NCBI RefSeq assembly: GCF_049860565.1 | Contig: NZ_CP172056.1 | Location: 2,790,001-2,854,000 of the forward strand | DNA: 64,000 nucleotides | Source of the DNA: Desulfitobacterium_A nosdiversum | GTDB lineage: Bacteria; Bacillota; Desulfitobacteriia; Desulfitobacteriales; Desulfitobacteriaceae | Direction of reading: 5' to 3' | Shown here: positions 52,712 through 60,810 of the stretch, in pieces | Layout: every line of letters starts with the position of its first letter | Position numbering within the stretch: position 1 is the stretch's first letter | Program-made: the position numbers and the translations under genes | The notes under the pieces: model-generated | Seen by the model: the letters and a program-made list of their open reading frames with translations, nothing else | Databases searched by the model: none | What the model was told of the DNA's origin: nothing

Positions 52712-52745
52712 CAATCCTTACTTAATTTAATTTTCGTTAATCTTT

Positions 52746-52775
52746 ATTATAGTTTATTTTATTTGCCTTTGACAA
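52746..52775 (-). promoter_or_regulatory. Promoter of divIVA
   Basis: On the minus strand TTGTCA (52770-52775), 18 bases, TATAAT (52746-52751). A divergent TTGACA at 52769-52774 overlaps it and may belong to the plus-strand coat genes. Confidence 0.6.
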
Positions 52776-52857
52776 TAATTTGATATTAAAGTGAATAATT
52801 TCTTCGTTTTTTACACATTCTTAATATGAAGTTAAATCCTTTAATGGAGGGATAATG

Positions 52858-53067
52858 ATGCAATATAATGAGTCTGAAGTAAAAAATATTCTGGACGAAG
52901 GAATGATAACCCGCAGCTTGATTGAGACTGAAGTCTCAATGAAAAAATGCAACCTCTATAGTGAAATGGCGACAGATCCTACCGTAAAATCGTTTTTCAA
53001 AGATCAGGCTAAAGGCCTTGAAAACGTTACGCATTTTTTTAAAAGCGGAATAAGCGAATTCAAATAA
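52858..53067 (+). CDS. Half-size CotF-like coat protein (first)
   Basis: 69 residues from ATG 52858 (TGGAGGG upstream). Helical, ESEVKNILDEGMITRSLIETEVSMKKCNLYSEMA, given here as the motifs ILDEGMITRSL and KKCNLYSEMA, matching one half of the CotF-type ferritin-like repeat. The next gene encodes a matching second half. Likely a spore coat component. Confidence 0.6.
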   Translation: MQYNESEVKNILDEGMITRSLIETEVSMKKCNLYSEMATDPTVKSFFKDQAKGLENVTHFFKSGISEFK

Positions 53068-53090
53068 GAAAAAGAAAGGCGTGAACAGGA

Positions 53091-53288
53091 ATGAACACAT
53101 TTACCGACTTAGATATGCTGTATGATTATGAAAAAGATGTTGCAAGTGCAGCAACTGGTTATATGACTTTAGCTACACGTGCTCATCATAATGAATTACG
53201 TGATCATTATTTGCGTCTGGCAAACGAAGCGACAAATGCCCATTCAAAAGTGAGCAAGCTTATCACTAAAACCGGAGGCATAGCCTAA
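53091..53288 (+). CDS. Half-size CotF-like coat protein (second)
   Basis: 65 residues, 23 bp after the previous gene with GAAAGGCGTGAACAGG upstream. Motifs LDMLYDYEKDVASAATGYM and ELRDHYLRLANEATNAHSK correspond to the helices of CotF-like proteins. With its neighbour it would make up a complete four-helix CotF unit, so the pair looks like a split version of the gene at 4811. Confidence 0.62.
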   Translation: MNTFTDLDMLYDYEKDVASAATGYMTLATRAHHNELRDHYLRLANEATNAHSKVSKLITKTGGIA

Positions 53289-53296
53289 TTAAATAT

Positions 53297-53329
53297 AAAA
53301 AACGGAATACGAGGGTATTCCGTTTTTTT
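53297..53329 (+). terminator. Terminator after the CotF-like pair
   Basis: Perfect 14-bp stem 53297-53310/53315-53328 (AAAAAACGGAATAC arm), T-run both ways. Confidence 0.88.
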
Positions 53330-53355
53330 ATACTATTATCAGATTTTTATCGTTT

Positions 53356-53454
53356 TATCGGTATATATAGTATAAGCGCAACTAATGCTTTCGCCTGCGT
53401 AAAGCTAACAAGTGCAAAGACAGTGTCTTCGGGCGAAAGTGAAGTTTTCTTTAT
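53356..53454 (+). repeat. Structured repeat element, copy 2
   Basis: Second copy of the element at 10649-10744, same orientation on the plus strand. Stem 53388-53395/53432-53439 (CTTTCGCC with GGCGAAAG), extended by two G-U pairs; the inner A-T pair of copy 1 is G-C here. The loop keeps AAGCTAACAAGTG and AAGACAGTGTC. The conserved right end supplies the TAA stop (53451-53453 on the minus strand) of the neighbouring sigma-factor gene. Confidence 0.7.
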
Positions 53455-54083
53455 CCTGCTTCTTGACGAGACCGATAGGCTTGCGTTTTTCGACGAATAC
53501 GTTGAATTGCATTGTCCAGAGATTTCGGACTCATTCCCAGCTCTTGTGTCATTTCACGTTGCTTCATACCCGCAAGAAAATGATAGCGAAAAACATTTAA
53601 TTCTAAATTTGAAAACTGGCGAGTCAATTCTTGTAAAAAAAGGCGAGTTTCATCAAGAGATATGATCATGGCTTCAGGATTTTGATTTTCACCATTATGA
53701 ATTGTATTTAGAAAGCTTTCTTCTTGGTCGTCAGTAATTGTATTATTTAAAGAGTAAGCCATATTTAAATTAAGATGTTTTTGCCGGTTATATGCACGTA
53801 AACTATCAATCAGTTTGCGTTTAATGACCATGCGTAAAAAATGTAAAAAGGGAATTTTTGAAGCAGGATTATAGGATTTAATGGCCTTAAAAATTGCGAT
53901 TCGTCCTTCCTGAAGTAAATCCTCATAATCAGCTCTAGGCAAAAAATATTTACATGCAATTTTACGAATCTCAGGTTCATAATGCGTAATAAGCTGATTC
54001 ATTGCGAGATGATCCCCAGAGCGCGCAGCTATGAGCTTTTGATAATATTGATCCTGTTCAAATTGATTTTTTTGAGAAGCCAT
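53451..54083 (-). CDS. RNA polymerase sigma factor, SigH-like
   Basis: 210 residues from the ATG at 54081-54083, 9 bp after AAGGAG (the ATG at 54092 abuts the ribosome site). Region 2 is ADYEDLLQEGRIAIFKAIKSYNP; region 4 is LELNVFRYHFLAGMKQREMTQELGMSPKSLDNAIQRIRRK, seen as YFL/GMK and KSLDNAIQRIRRK. The layout, and NPEAMI before region 4, resemble Spo0H/SigH, the transition-state factor, but divergence leaves room for a paralogue. Its stop codon lies inside the repeat element. Confidence 0.8.
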   Translation of the reverse strand: MASQKNQFEQDQYYQKLIAARSGDHLAMNQLITHYEPEIRKIACKYFLPRADYEDLLQEGRIAIFKAIKSYNPASKIPFLHFLRMVIKRKLIDSLRAYNRQKHLNLNMAYSLNNTITDDQEESFLNTIHNGENQNPEAMIISLDETRLFLQELTRQFSNLELNVFRYHFLAGMKQREMTQELGMSPKSLDNAIQRIRRKTQAYRSRQEAG

Positions 54084-54103
54084 CGCGCTCATCTCCTTGA
54101 TAG

Positions 54104-54161
54104 AAAAAATACCTTACCATAAGAGTCTAAAAAATAAGCACTTATTTGGCAAGGTATTTTT
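54104..54161 (-). terminator. Terminator of the riboflavin operon
   Basis: 11-bp stem (AAAAATACCTT at 54105-54115 with AAGGTATTTTT at 54151-54161) around a partly paired loop. The minus strand continues with TTTTTTC after it, just upstream of the sigma gene start. Confidence 0.65.
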
Positions 54162-54238
54162 ATTGGAGACAGCTCCAGATAATCTCATTAATTCCTTTTT
54201 CTTAACTTGAAATCTTCATAACACTGAAATCTTGACTA

Positions 54239-54700
54239 TTATAGAAGTTTTAATAAATTTGCGGTTTCAATTGCGGTTACAGCTGCGTCAAATCCTTTGT
54301 TTCCGCCTTTAGTTCCTGCACGTTCAATAGCCTGTTCAATTGAATCCGTTGTTAAAACTCCGAAAATAACTGGAGTACGAGTTGCTAATCCAACGTTAGC
54401 TACGCCTTTGCTGACTTCAGCGCTCACATATTCAAAGTGGGGAGTAGCTCCGCGAATAACAGCCCCTAAGCAGATGACGGCATCATATCGTTTGCTTTCC
54501 GCCATTTTTTGAGCAATAAGGGGAATTTCAAATGCTCCAGGAACCCAAACGATCTCAACATCTTCTTCTGTTGCTCCATGACGATATAATGCATCTAAGG
54601 CACCGCTTACCAGTTTTCCTGTAATAAATTCATTAAAACGGGCAACGACAACCCCGAACTTCAAACCTTGGGCGACTAAATTTCCCTCATAAGTCTTCAT
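54239..54700 (-). CDS. ribH: 6,7-dimethyl-8-ribityllumazine synthase
   Basis: 153 residues. Motifs FNEFITGKLVSGALDAL, VPGAFEIPL, CLGAVIRGATPHFEYV and FGVLTTDSIEQA are classic RibH; the catalytic His is in GATPHF. It condenses the RibA/B products to lumazine for riboflavin. Last gene of the minus-strand rib operon. Confidence 0.96.
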   Translation of the reverse strand: MKTYEGNLVAQGLKFGVVVARFNEFITGKLVSGALDALYRHGATEEDVEIVWVPGAFEIPLIAQKMAESKRYDAVICLGAVIRGATPHFEYVSAEVSKGVANVGLATRTPVIFGVLTTDSIEQAIERAGTKGGNKGFDAAVTAIETANLLKLL

Positions 54701-54747
54701 AAATTAAAACATCCTTTCATCACTATAACGTTATTAAAAATATAAGC

Positions 54748-55950
54748 TTAACGGATTTCCGTTAAATAATGTCCCATTTTTGTTTTTTTAGTAGCCATAT
54801 ATCGTCTATTTTCTTTTTTCAGAGGCATTTCTAACGGTACACGCTCAACAACTTCTAAGCCATATCCCTCAAGACCTACAATTTTACGAGGATTATTGGT
54901 AATCAAACGCACTTTTTTAATTCCTAAATCAGCGAGAATTTGAGCACCTACCCCATAATCCCTTAAATCTGGGGGAAAACCAAGGGCTATATTTGCTTCA
55001 ACAGTGTCTTTTCCTTCTTCTTGAAGCTTATAAGCTTTTAATTTATTGAGTAAGCCAATGCCACGCCCTTCTTGGCGCATATAGAGAAAAACTCCGCGGC
55101 CTTCAGCTTCAATTTCATTCATAGCTGCACTTAACTGATCTCCGCAGTCACAACGCCGTGAATGGAATACATCACCTGTTAGGCACTCGGAATGGACGCG
55201 TACTAATACGGGTTCTCCGTCATTCACATTTCCCTTAACTAGAGCGATATGCTCCTGCCTATCTAATAGGCTGCGGTAACCAGCTGCTTGGAATTCCCCG
55301 TAATCAGTAGGCAATTGAACCGTTTGAACCCGTTCCACCAAAATTTCCGTTCTGCGGCGATAACGGATTAATTCTTCAATTGTAACTATTTTTAAACCAT
55401 GCTTTTCAACAAACTTCATTAGCTCTGGTACTCTAGCCATAGTCCCGTCATCATTCATAATTTCGCAAATGACTCCGGCTGGTTCCAGCCCTGCAAGGCG
55501 GGCAAGATCGACCGCTCCTTCAGTATGACCGGCACGAACGAGGACTCCGCCTTCCCGTGCACGTAACGGGAAAATATGTCCGGGTTGGTGTAAATTCTCC
55601 GGCTTACTATTCGGGTTAACCAATACTGCAACAGTTTCAGCTCTTTCAAACGCGGATATACCGGTTGTACTTGTTTCACTATCTACACTCACTGTAAAAG
55701 CCGTACCCTTAGGATCGGAATTATGAGCAACCATTTGGTCTAATTTCAAAGCACTTAGACGTTCACCCGTCATAGGAACACAAACAAGTCCGCGGGCATG
55801 CTTAACCATAAAGTTGATCGCTTCTGGTGTTACCTTTTCAGCAGCCAGTACTAGATCACCCTCATTTTCTCTGTCTTCATCATCGACGACAACGATCATA
55901 CGACCTTGTTTAATCTCTTCAATTGCTTCTTCGACTGTATTGAATCCCAT
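54748..55950 (-). CDS. ribBA: Bifunctional DHBP synthase/GTP cyclohydrolase II
   Basis: 400 residues. RibB part at 1-200 (DDEDRENEGDLVLAAE, GLVCVPMTGERL, HTEGAVDLARLAG) and RibA part at 205-400 with zinc ligands CLTGDVFHSRRCDCGDQL and RQEGRGIGLLNKLKAY. Supplies both precursors of lumazine. AAGGAGTG ribosome site. Confidence 0.96.
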   Translation of the reverse strand: MGFNTVEEAIEEIKQGRMIVVVDDEDRENEGDLVLAAEKVTPEAINFMVKHARGLVCVPMTGERLSALKLDQMVAHNSDPKGTAFTVSVDSETSTTGISAFERAETVAVLVNPNSKPENLHQPGHIFPLRAREGGVLVRAGHTEGAVDLARLAGLEPAGVICEIMNDDGTMARVPELMKFVEKHGLKIVTIEELIRYRRRTEILVERVQTVQLPTDYGEFQAAGYRSLLDRQEHIALVKGNVNDGEPVLVRVHSECLTGDVFHSRRCDCGDQLSAAMNEIEAEGRGVFLYMRQEGRGIGLLNKLKAYKLQEEGKDTVEANIALGFPPDLRDYGVGAQILADLGIKKVRLITNNPRKIVGLEGYGLEVVERVPLEMPLKKENRRYMATKKTKMGHYLTEIR

Positions 55951-55983
55951 AAACTATCACTCCTTATTGTTTATATTTTTATT

Positions 55984-56634
55984 TTAGAGAAAACCATGCT
56001 GAGCTAAAAACTCCATTGATAAATTTTGGGGTTCTTCTTTGCCAGAACCCTTTTCTAAAAAGCGTGCAACATACTTTCCAATTAAATCGGTCTCAAGATT
56101 AACTTTTGATCCTACGCCTTTTAACCCTAAAGTTGTTTCTTGGCGGGTATGAGGAATTAAGGAAACAGAAAAAAATTGAGACTCTGCTTGCACTACGGTT
56201 AAGGAAATTCCATCAATTGCAACAGAACCTTTCGGCAAAATGAAGTGCAGCAGGGCAGGGGAAGTGGATATTTCAAATACTTCAGCTATTCCTGCTTTAC
56301 TTATTTTTTGAATTGTTCCTATCCCATCAACATGGCCGCTTACTAAATGTCCGCCTAAGCGCGTTGAGAGCTGCAATGCACGTTCAAGGTTAACGCGGCC
56401 GCCACGGGTTAATTCAGCTAGATTCGTTTTCTTTAACGTCTCTGACATAACATCGACTGTAAACCGTGTATCTTGAAGTTTAACTACAGTTAAACAAACA
56501 CCGTTGACAGCTATGCTGTCTCCAATCTGGGTACCTTTTAATACTTTGTCAGCTTCGATCGTTAAGTAGGCCGCATCAGGAAGGATTTGTATATCAGCAA
56601 CTAAACCTAATTCTTCAATAATTCCTGTAAACAT
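55984..56634 (-). CDS. ribE: Riboflavin synthase alpha subunit
   Basis: 216 residues from the ATG at 56632-56634 (AAGGTG upstream). Two lumazine-binding repeats: MFTGIIEELG, GDSIAVNGVCLTV, SGHVDGIGTI, then KGSVAIDGISLTVV and a second HTRQETTLG. Trimer that makes riboflavin from two lumazines. Followed 33 bp later by ribBA. Confidence 0.95.
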   Translation of the reverse strand: MFTGIIEELGLVADIQILPDAAYLTIEADKVLKGTQIGDSIAVNGVCLTVVKLQDTRFTVDVMSETLKKTNLAELTRGGRVNLERALQLSTRLGGHLVSGHVDGIGTIQKISKAGIAEVFEISTSPALLHFILPKGSVAIDGISLTVVQAESQFFSVSLIPHTRQETTLGLKGVGSKVNLETDLIGKYVARFLEKGSGKEEPQNLSMEFLAQHGFL

Positions 56635-56647
56635 CAAAACACCTTCT

Positions 56648-57796
56648 TTAGCAGTTCGCCAGACGATTTAGAACTTTTGCCCGGATTCTAAGATCCCCGG
56701 TTTCCAGGCTGATTTCCTTAAGTTTTAAAGGGATAGCTTCTGCCATTTTGTCGATTTTCAGTCCGGATAGGAGGGAGGGTCCTGTTCCTCCTATTAATTT
56801 GGGAGCAAGAAAAAATTCTACTTCATCGACTAATCCTCCGTTGAATAGTGCTCCGGCTAAACCACCGCCGCCTTCCAGTAAAACACTATTCCAGCCTTTA
56901 ATCACAAGATCGCACATTAACTGTTTCAACGGAACTTGTCTTGGCTCCGGATATTGCCATACCTCCACGCGAGACATTCCTTTCAGAATTTCAAGCTTTT
57001 CTTGAGGGGCAGCAAGGGATGTAGCAATAATACACGGTGATAAAGTGCTTGCAGTAAGGACTTGAGCTGTGAGAGGAATCTTTAAAGTCCCATCAACAAC
57101 TACTCTGACAGGGTCACGTCCTTCAGGCAAACGACAGGTCAGAGCAGGATCATCTTTTAATACTGTTTCACTTCCAACGAGAATGACATCCAGTTGATTT
57201 CTTAATTCATGGACTAACCGACGGGAAGATTCATTGCTGATCCATTTAGAATCGCCAGTCTCTGTAGCAATTTTTCCATCCAAAGTTGCGGCTGCTTTAT
57301 ATAGAAGATAGGGAAGGCCAGTTTGTATCGCTTTTAAAAAAGGACGATTGATTTTTTCAGCCTCTTCAGCCAACAAACCCACTTCAACTTGAATTCCAGC
57401 CTTTCGAAGACGGGAAATCCCCTCACCGCTCACCCGCGGATTTGGATCTTGCATTGCTACAACAACTCTTTGAAGCCCCGCCTTGATTAGAGCATCAGCA
57501 CAAGGCGGGGTTCTGCCAAAATGGGAACACGGTTCCAGTGTAACATAAGCTGTTGCTCCTTGAGCTTCTTCTCCCGCTTGTCGCAGGGCATGGACTTCAG
57601 CATGCGGTGTTCCAGCTTTATGATGATATCCCTCTCCGATAATTTCGTTAGCTTTAACAATTACACAACCCACTAGAGGGTTTGGACTTGTCCGTCCGGC
57701 CGCAAGAGTAGCTAAATGCAAAGCATAACTCATAAATTCTTCATCCGTATTTAATTTTTGGTCTCTCTGCATGATTATTTCCTCGAAATTCTTCAT
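56648..57796 (-). CDS. ribD: Bifunctional deaminase/reductase of riboflavin synthesis
   Basis: 382 residues from ATG 57796; ATG 57772 after CGAGGAAATAATC is an equally good start. N-terminal cytidine-deaminase-like zinc site (GTPHAEVHALRQAG, then EPCSHFGRTPPC); C-terminal DHFR-like reductase (AATLDGKIATETGDSKWIS, then VLLEGGGGLAGALF). First gene of the rib operon, directly behind the FMN riboswitch. Confidence 0.95.
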   Translation of the reverse strand: MKNFEEIIMQRDQKLNTDEEFMSYALHLATLAAGRTSPNPLVGCVIVKANEIIGEGYHHKAGTPHAEVHALRQAGEEAQGATAYVTLEPCSHFGRTPPCADALIKAGLQRVVVAMQDPNPRVSGEGISRLRKAGIQVEVGLLAEEAEKINRPFLKAIQTGLPYLLYKAAATLDGKIATETGDSKWISNESSRRLVHELRNQLDVILVGSETVLKDDPALTCRLPEGRDPVRVVVDGTLKIPLTAQVLTASTLSPCIIATSLAAPQEKLEILKGMSRVEVWQYPEPRQVPLKQLMCDLVIKGWNSVLLEGGGGLAGALFNGGLVDEVEFFLAPKLIGGTGPSLLSGLKIDKMAEAIPLKLKEISLETGDLRIRAKVLNRLANC

Positions 57797-57844
57797 TATA
57801 AATACTCCGTTTTAAGTAGATTTCCCCATTCTGACTAAATAATT

Positions 57845-57884
57845 AAATAAAAATAAAAAGCATCTGAAAACCTCCAGATGCTTT
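57845..57884 (-). terminator. Riboswitch-controlled terminator of the rib operon
   Basis: 10-bp stem 57857-57866/57875-57884 (AAAGCATCTG arm) followed on the minus strand by a T-rich run (TTTTTATTTTTATTT). Lies between the FMN aptamer and ribD, so it is the expression platform. Confidence 0.85.
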
Positions 57885-57926
57885 AGGCGCACAATAAAAA
57901 GAACATGCCAAACACAGTTAAATCTA

Positions 57927-58046
57927 TGTTTAACTCCTCTTTCCATCCAGACTATACTGTCGGCTCTGGAATTACACCAGATCTGCCTTAAGGCTCGCGG
58001 GCTTTACCGCCGGTAAGGAATTTCACCTAACCCCAGAGGTTAAACT
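57927..58046 (-). ncRNA. FMN riboswitch (RFN element)
   Basis: Minus-strand sequence contains the conserved aptamer blocks GGTGAAATTCC, ACCGGCGGTAAAGCCCGCGA, GGCAGATCTGGTGTAATTCC and AGCCGACAGTATAGTCTGGATG in order. The closing helix pairs GTTTAACCTCT with AGAGGAGTTAAAC. With FMN bound, transcription should end at the terminator before ribD. Confidence 0.96.
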
Positions 58047-58070
58047 TAACTTTATTATTGAATTAAGTAT

Positions 58071-58099
58071 ATAATACTTTAAATGGTGTTGAATTTCAA
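58071..58099 (-). promoter_or_regulatory. Promoter of the rib operon
   Basis: On the minus strand TTGAAA (58094-58099), 17 bases, TATTAT (58071-58076), 25 bp before the riboswitch. It overlaps the 3' end of the GNAT gene at 58096. Confidence 0.65.
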
Positions 58100-58626
58100 C
58101 CTTTCTTAAGAAATTCGGAAGAAAGGATTCCAAAAACTAATGCATCTCGATATTCACCTTGAACAAAACGAGCTTCCCTTAGTTTTCCTTCGCAAATAAA
58201 CCCTAATTTTTGGTATGCTTTAATAGCACGTATATTCCCATCCCAAGTATCAAGACTAATACGGTGAAAATTCCACTGTTGAAATAAAAATTGAAGAAAT
58301 ATTTTTAGGGCATCAGTCCCATATCCTTGTCCCCAATATTGTTTATTACCTATGACAATAAACACTGTAGCCGAGCGTGCTGGAATATTAACTTCTCTAA
58401 ATCCTATAGTACCCATAATTTCTTTGTCTAAATTTAAGATCGCATAACGATGCTCATCCGAATTTTCCAAATAACGATCTTGTATTTCTTCTTTAGACAA
58501 TAATGTATTTAAAGGCCAGGAACCGCTGGACCAATAATTAACTTCAGGATCATTATACCATTGGTAAAAAGCTTCCATATCTTCTTCTTCCAATGGACGG
58601 ATTATTGTTTTATTACCGTTTATCAT
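58096..58626 (-). CDS. GNAT acetyltransferase, RimJ/RimL type
   Basis: 176 residues from the ATG at 58624-58626, after GAGGTAAATCC; the longer open frame (to 58695) lacks a ribosome site. Motifs TIIRPLEEEDMEAFYQWYNDPEV, IGNKQYWGQGYGTDALKIFLQF and the C-terminal NIRAIKAYQKLGFICEGKLREA, each typical of RimL-like N-acetyltransferases. Substrate unknown; may acetylate ribosomal protein termini, antibiotics or polyamines. Confidence 0.85.
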   Translation of the reverse strand: MINGNKTIIRPLEEEDMEAFYQWYNDPEVNYWSSGSWPLNTLLSKEEIQDRYLENSDEHRYAILNLDKEIMGTIGFREVNIPARSATVFIVIGNKQYWGQGYGTDALKIFLQFLFQQWNFHRISLDTWDGNIRAIKAYQKLGFICEGKLREARFVQGEYRDALVFGILSSEFLKKG

Positions 58627-58739
58627 GGATTTACCTCGATTCTTTTGTAAACTGATTACTATTTCTATAATACATAAACTAATAATACGCTTCAACTAAC
58701 TCAGGATGGTTAGAATAGCAAATCCTATCAATAAAAAGC

Positions 58740-58768
58740 TTGACAGTCTATTCTAGGTTTGTTAACAT
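58740..58768 (+). promoter_or_regulatory. Promoter of the tRNA gene
   Basis: TTGACA (58740-58745), 17 bases, TAACAT (58763-58768), 17 bp upstream of the tRNA. Confidence 0.6.
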
Positions 58769-58785
58769 ATAATTCGTTCGACAAA

Positions 58786-58862
58786 CGGGGCGTAGCGCAG
58801 CTTGGTAGCGCGCTTGGTTCGGGACCAAGAGGCCGCAGGTTCGAATCCTGTCGCCCCGACCA
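58786..58862 (+). tRNA. tRNA-Pro (anticodon CGG)
   Basis: 77 nt including encoded CCA. Acceptor arms CGGGGCG (58786-58792) and CGCCCCG (58852-58858) pair perfectly. D arm GCGC...GCGC, anticodon stem CTTGG/CCAAG with loop TTCGGGA (anticodon 58820-58822), T arm GCAGG TTCGAAT CCTGT. Confidence 0.97.
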
Positions 58863-58867
58863 TTGTT

Positions 58868-58904
58868 AATAAAAAGGTTTCCTAACCGGGAATCCTTTTT
58901 TATT
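58868..58904 (+). terminator. Terminator after the tRNA gene
   Basis: Stem AAAAAGG(t)TTCC with GGAA(t)CCTTTTT, one mismatch, followed by T-run. The rest of the stretch to 59083 is AT-rich with no gene found. Confidence 0.75.
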
Positions 58905-59083
58905 TAATGATCTTTGAAGGAATATACACTATATTTCTTATTTTATTATTTACTAAGAACATTTTTATATAACATTTATTGATAATTTATATTTTAGACT
59001 ATAATTGATAATGAGCTAAGTCTCAAAGTTATAAAAACTAATACCGATATATAACTAAAGTATAAATTGGGGAGGGAGATACT

Positions 59084-59932
59084 TTGCCCAAAACCGCTAT
59101 TGTTATGGACTCAACAGGGTATCTTACACCAGATATCCTTAAAAAAAGTAATATTAAAATTGTAGCTTTAAATGTAACAATTGAGGATGAAACCTTTCCG
59201 GAAGATAAACTGTCCGTTAAAGATTATTTCAACAAATTAGGAAAAGGCACCTCCAAAACTTCACAGCCTTCGGTTGGCGCATTTCTGGAAGTTTATAAAT
59301 CCCTAAAAACATCAGGTTATGAGGAAATTGTCAGCATCCATTTATCTCAAAAAATCAGCGGAACAGTTACCGCTGCTCGGATTGCTCAAGAATTGCTGCC
59401 TGATGTATCGATAAAAATATTTGATTCCGGTTCATCAGCGTTAGGATTGGGGCTGCTCGCATGGGCTGCTGCTGACTGGGCGGAAACGGGTTTAGATTCG
59501 GCTGAAATTATTCGCTTGTTAACACTACTTAAACCCCACACAGAATTATATTTCATTGTTGATACCCTAGAATACTTGCAACGAGGTGGACGAATCGGCG
59601 GAGCGGCCGCTTTAATGGGAACATTGCTTCAAATTAAACCCATACTTTATTTCAATTCATCTGGAGAAATTGATGTTTTCGAAAAGATTCGTTCAAAAGG
59701 CAAAGCGTGGCAAAGGGTATTGATTGAACTTGAACGGGCCCTCTCAACGGGTAAATCCTATCGGATTGCCGTCATACACGTAGGATTGCCGGAAGAGGGA
59801 ATAAAAATCGCACGTGAACTTCAGGAGAGATATCCTAAACAGGATATCCGTATTTTTGAGGCGGGACCTGTTATCGCTACTCATGTAGGCCCTGGTGCGA
59901 CAGGATTAGCCTTTCACCCCTGGCCCATATAA
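59084..59932 (+). CDS. DegV family fatty-acid-binding protein (copy 3)
   Basis: 282 residues from TTG 59084 (GGGAGGGAGAT upstream). Motifs IVMDSTGYLTPD, KTSQPSVGAFLE, HLSQKISGTVTAA, LEYLQRGGRIGG and HVGPGATGLAFHP. Third DegV of the window. Followed by the Nudix gene 76 bp later, same strand. Confidence 0.9.
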   Translation: MPKTAIVMDSTGYLTPDILKKSNIKIVALNVTIEDETFPEDKLSVKDYFNKLGKGTSKTSQPSVGAFLEVYKSLKTSGYEEIVSIHLSQKISGTVTAARIAQELLPDVSIKIFDSGSSALGLGLLAWAAADWAETGLDSAEIIRLLTLLKPHTELYFIVDTLEYLQRGGRIGGAAALMGTLLQIKPILYFNSSGEIDVFEKIRSKGKAWQRVLIELERALSTGKSYRIAVIHVGLPEEGIKIARELQERYPKQDIRIFEAGPVIATHVGPGATGLAFHPWPI

Positions 59933-60008
59933 TAGGATATAGTTCTAACTTTAAATAAGATTATTCCTTTTTACGATTGGAAACTCTATCAAAAGGGAGG
60001 GACAATAT

Positions 60009-60449
60009 ATGCTTGAACGTAATGCCGTTCTTGAAGTGGTAGCTCTTCTTTTGATTCAAGGGGAGAAGGTTCTTGTTGCACAACGCCCTAAAAAGGATCG
60101 GCTTGCCTATAAATGGGAATTTCCTGGAGGTAAAATCGAAAAAGGGGAATCACCGGAAGACGCTTTAATTCGTGAAATTCAGGAAGAATTAGGCGTTTCG
60201 ATTCGAGTGTTAAGTCATTTTAAAACTATTGAGCATTTAGAGCCTCCTGTTCCACTTCGTCTTTATGCTTATTTTGCGCAACTTCAAGGGGGAAATCCCG
60301 TACCGCAAGAACAACAAAATATTCAATGGATTCCTTTTAACGAACTTCTTTCTTTAGACTTTGCTCCAGCTGATATTCCGTTAGCTCAATATTTAGTTAG
60401 CTATTTAAATACTGTGGATCAAGAAGATGGTCCTTCTGAATCACTTTAA
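60009..60449 (+). CDS. Nudix hydrolase, MutT type
   Basis: 146 residues. N-terminal strand VVALLLIQGEKVLVAQRP and a complete Nudix box: GGKIEKGESPEDALIREIQEELGV (Gly 38 region to 61; pattern GX5EX7REUXEEXGU). MutT enzymes clear 8-oxo-dGTP; ADE-type substrates are also possible. AAGGGAGG ribosome site. Confidence 0.9.
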   Translation: MLERNAVLEVVALLLIQGEKVLVAQRPKKDRLAYKWEFPGGKIEKGESPEDALIREIQEELGVSIRVLSHFKTIEHLEPPVPLRLYAYFAQLQGGNPVPQEQQNIQWIPFNELLSLDFAPADIPLAQYLVSYLNTVDQEDGPSESL

Positions 60450-60468
60450 GTAAATCTATTAGTCATTT

Positions 60469-60509
60469 AAAGATTCCTATTGTCGTTAAACGATAATAGG
60501 AATCTTTGT
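60469..60509 (+). terminator. Terminator after the Nudix gene
   Basis: Stem of about 17 bp (AAAGATTCCTATTGTCG arm) with one G-U pair, followed by TTTGTTTA. The rest of the 361-bp gap to 60811 is very AT-rich with no gene I trust; a promoter for cooC must lie there but no clear consensus is seen. Confidence 0.75.
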
Positions 60510-60810
60510 TTATATAATTATAATTTCACAAAGAAGGAATATTTGCAGCATACTCGAACCATTTATGTAATATATTGTAAATTATCTCAAGTTAAGTTTC
60601 TGAATATTTCGAAGTTTATTGGTAAATTAGAAAACAGTTGTCATAAAAATTACGGACTGTACTTATGATTAGAATGAAATTACCAAATATATTTTTAAAT
60701 AGAATATACAAAATGATTTTAAAATTTCATTATAAAGAGTTCTGTAATTTTATAACAATATTTTGTATTTTTAGAATCGCTTATTTTATTAAAGATAGGG
60801 GTGAACTAAG

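Noticed and set aside
58990..59070. Third copy of the structured repeat element before the DegV gene at 59084
   Set aside because: Only a short ACCGATATATA stretch resembles the lead in inverted orientation; stem and loop motifs are absent.
60480..60668. 62-codon open frame before cooC
   Set aside because: Starts inside the Nudix terminator stem, has no ribosome site and an AT-driven composition; treated as non-coding.
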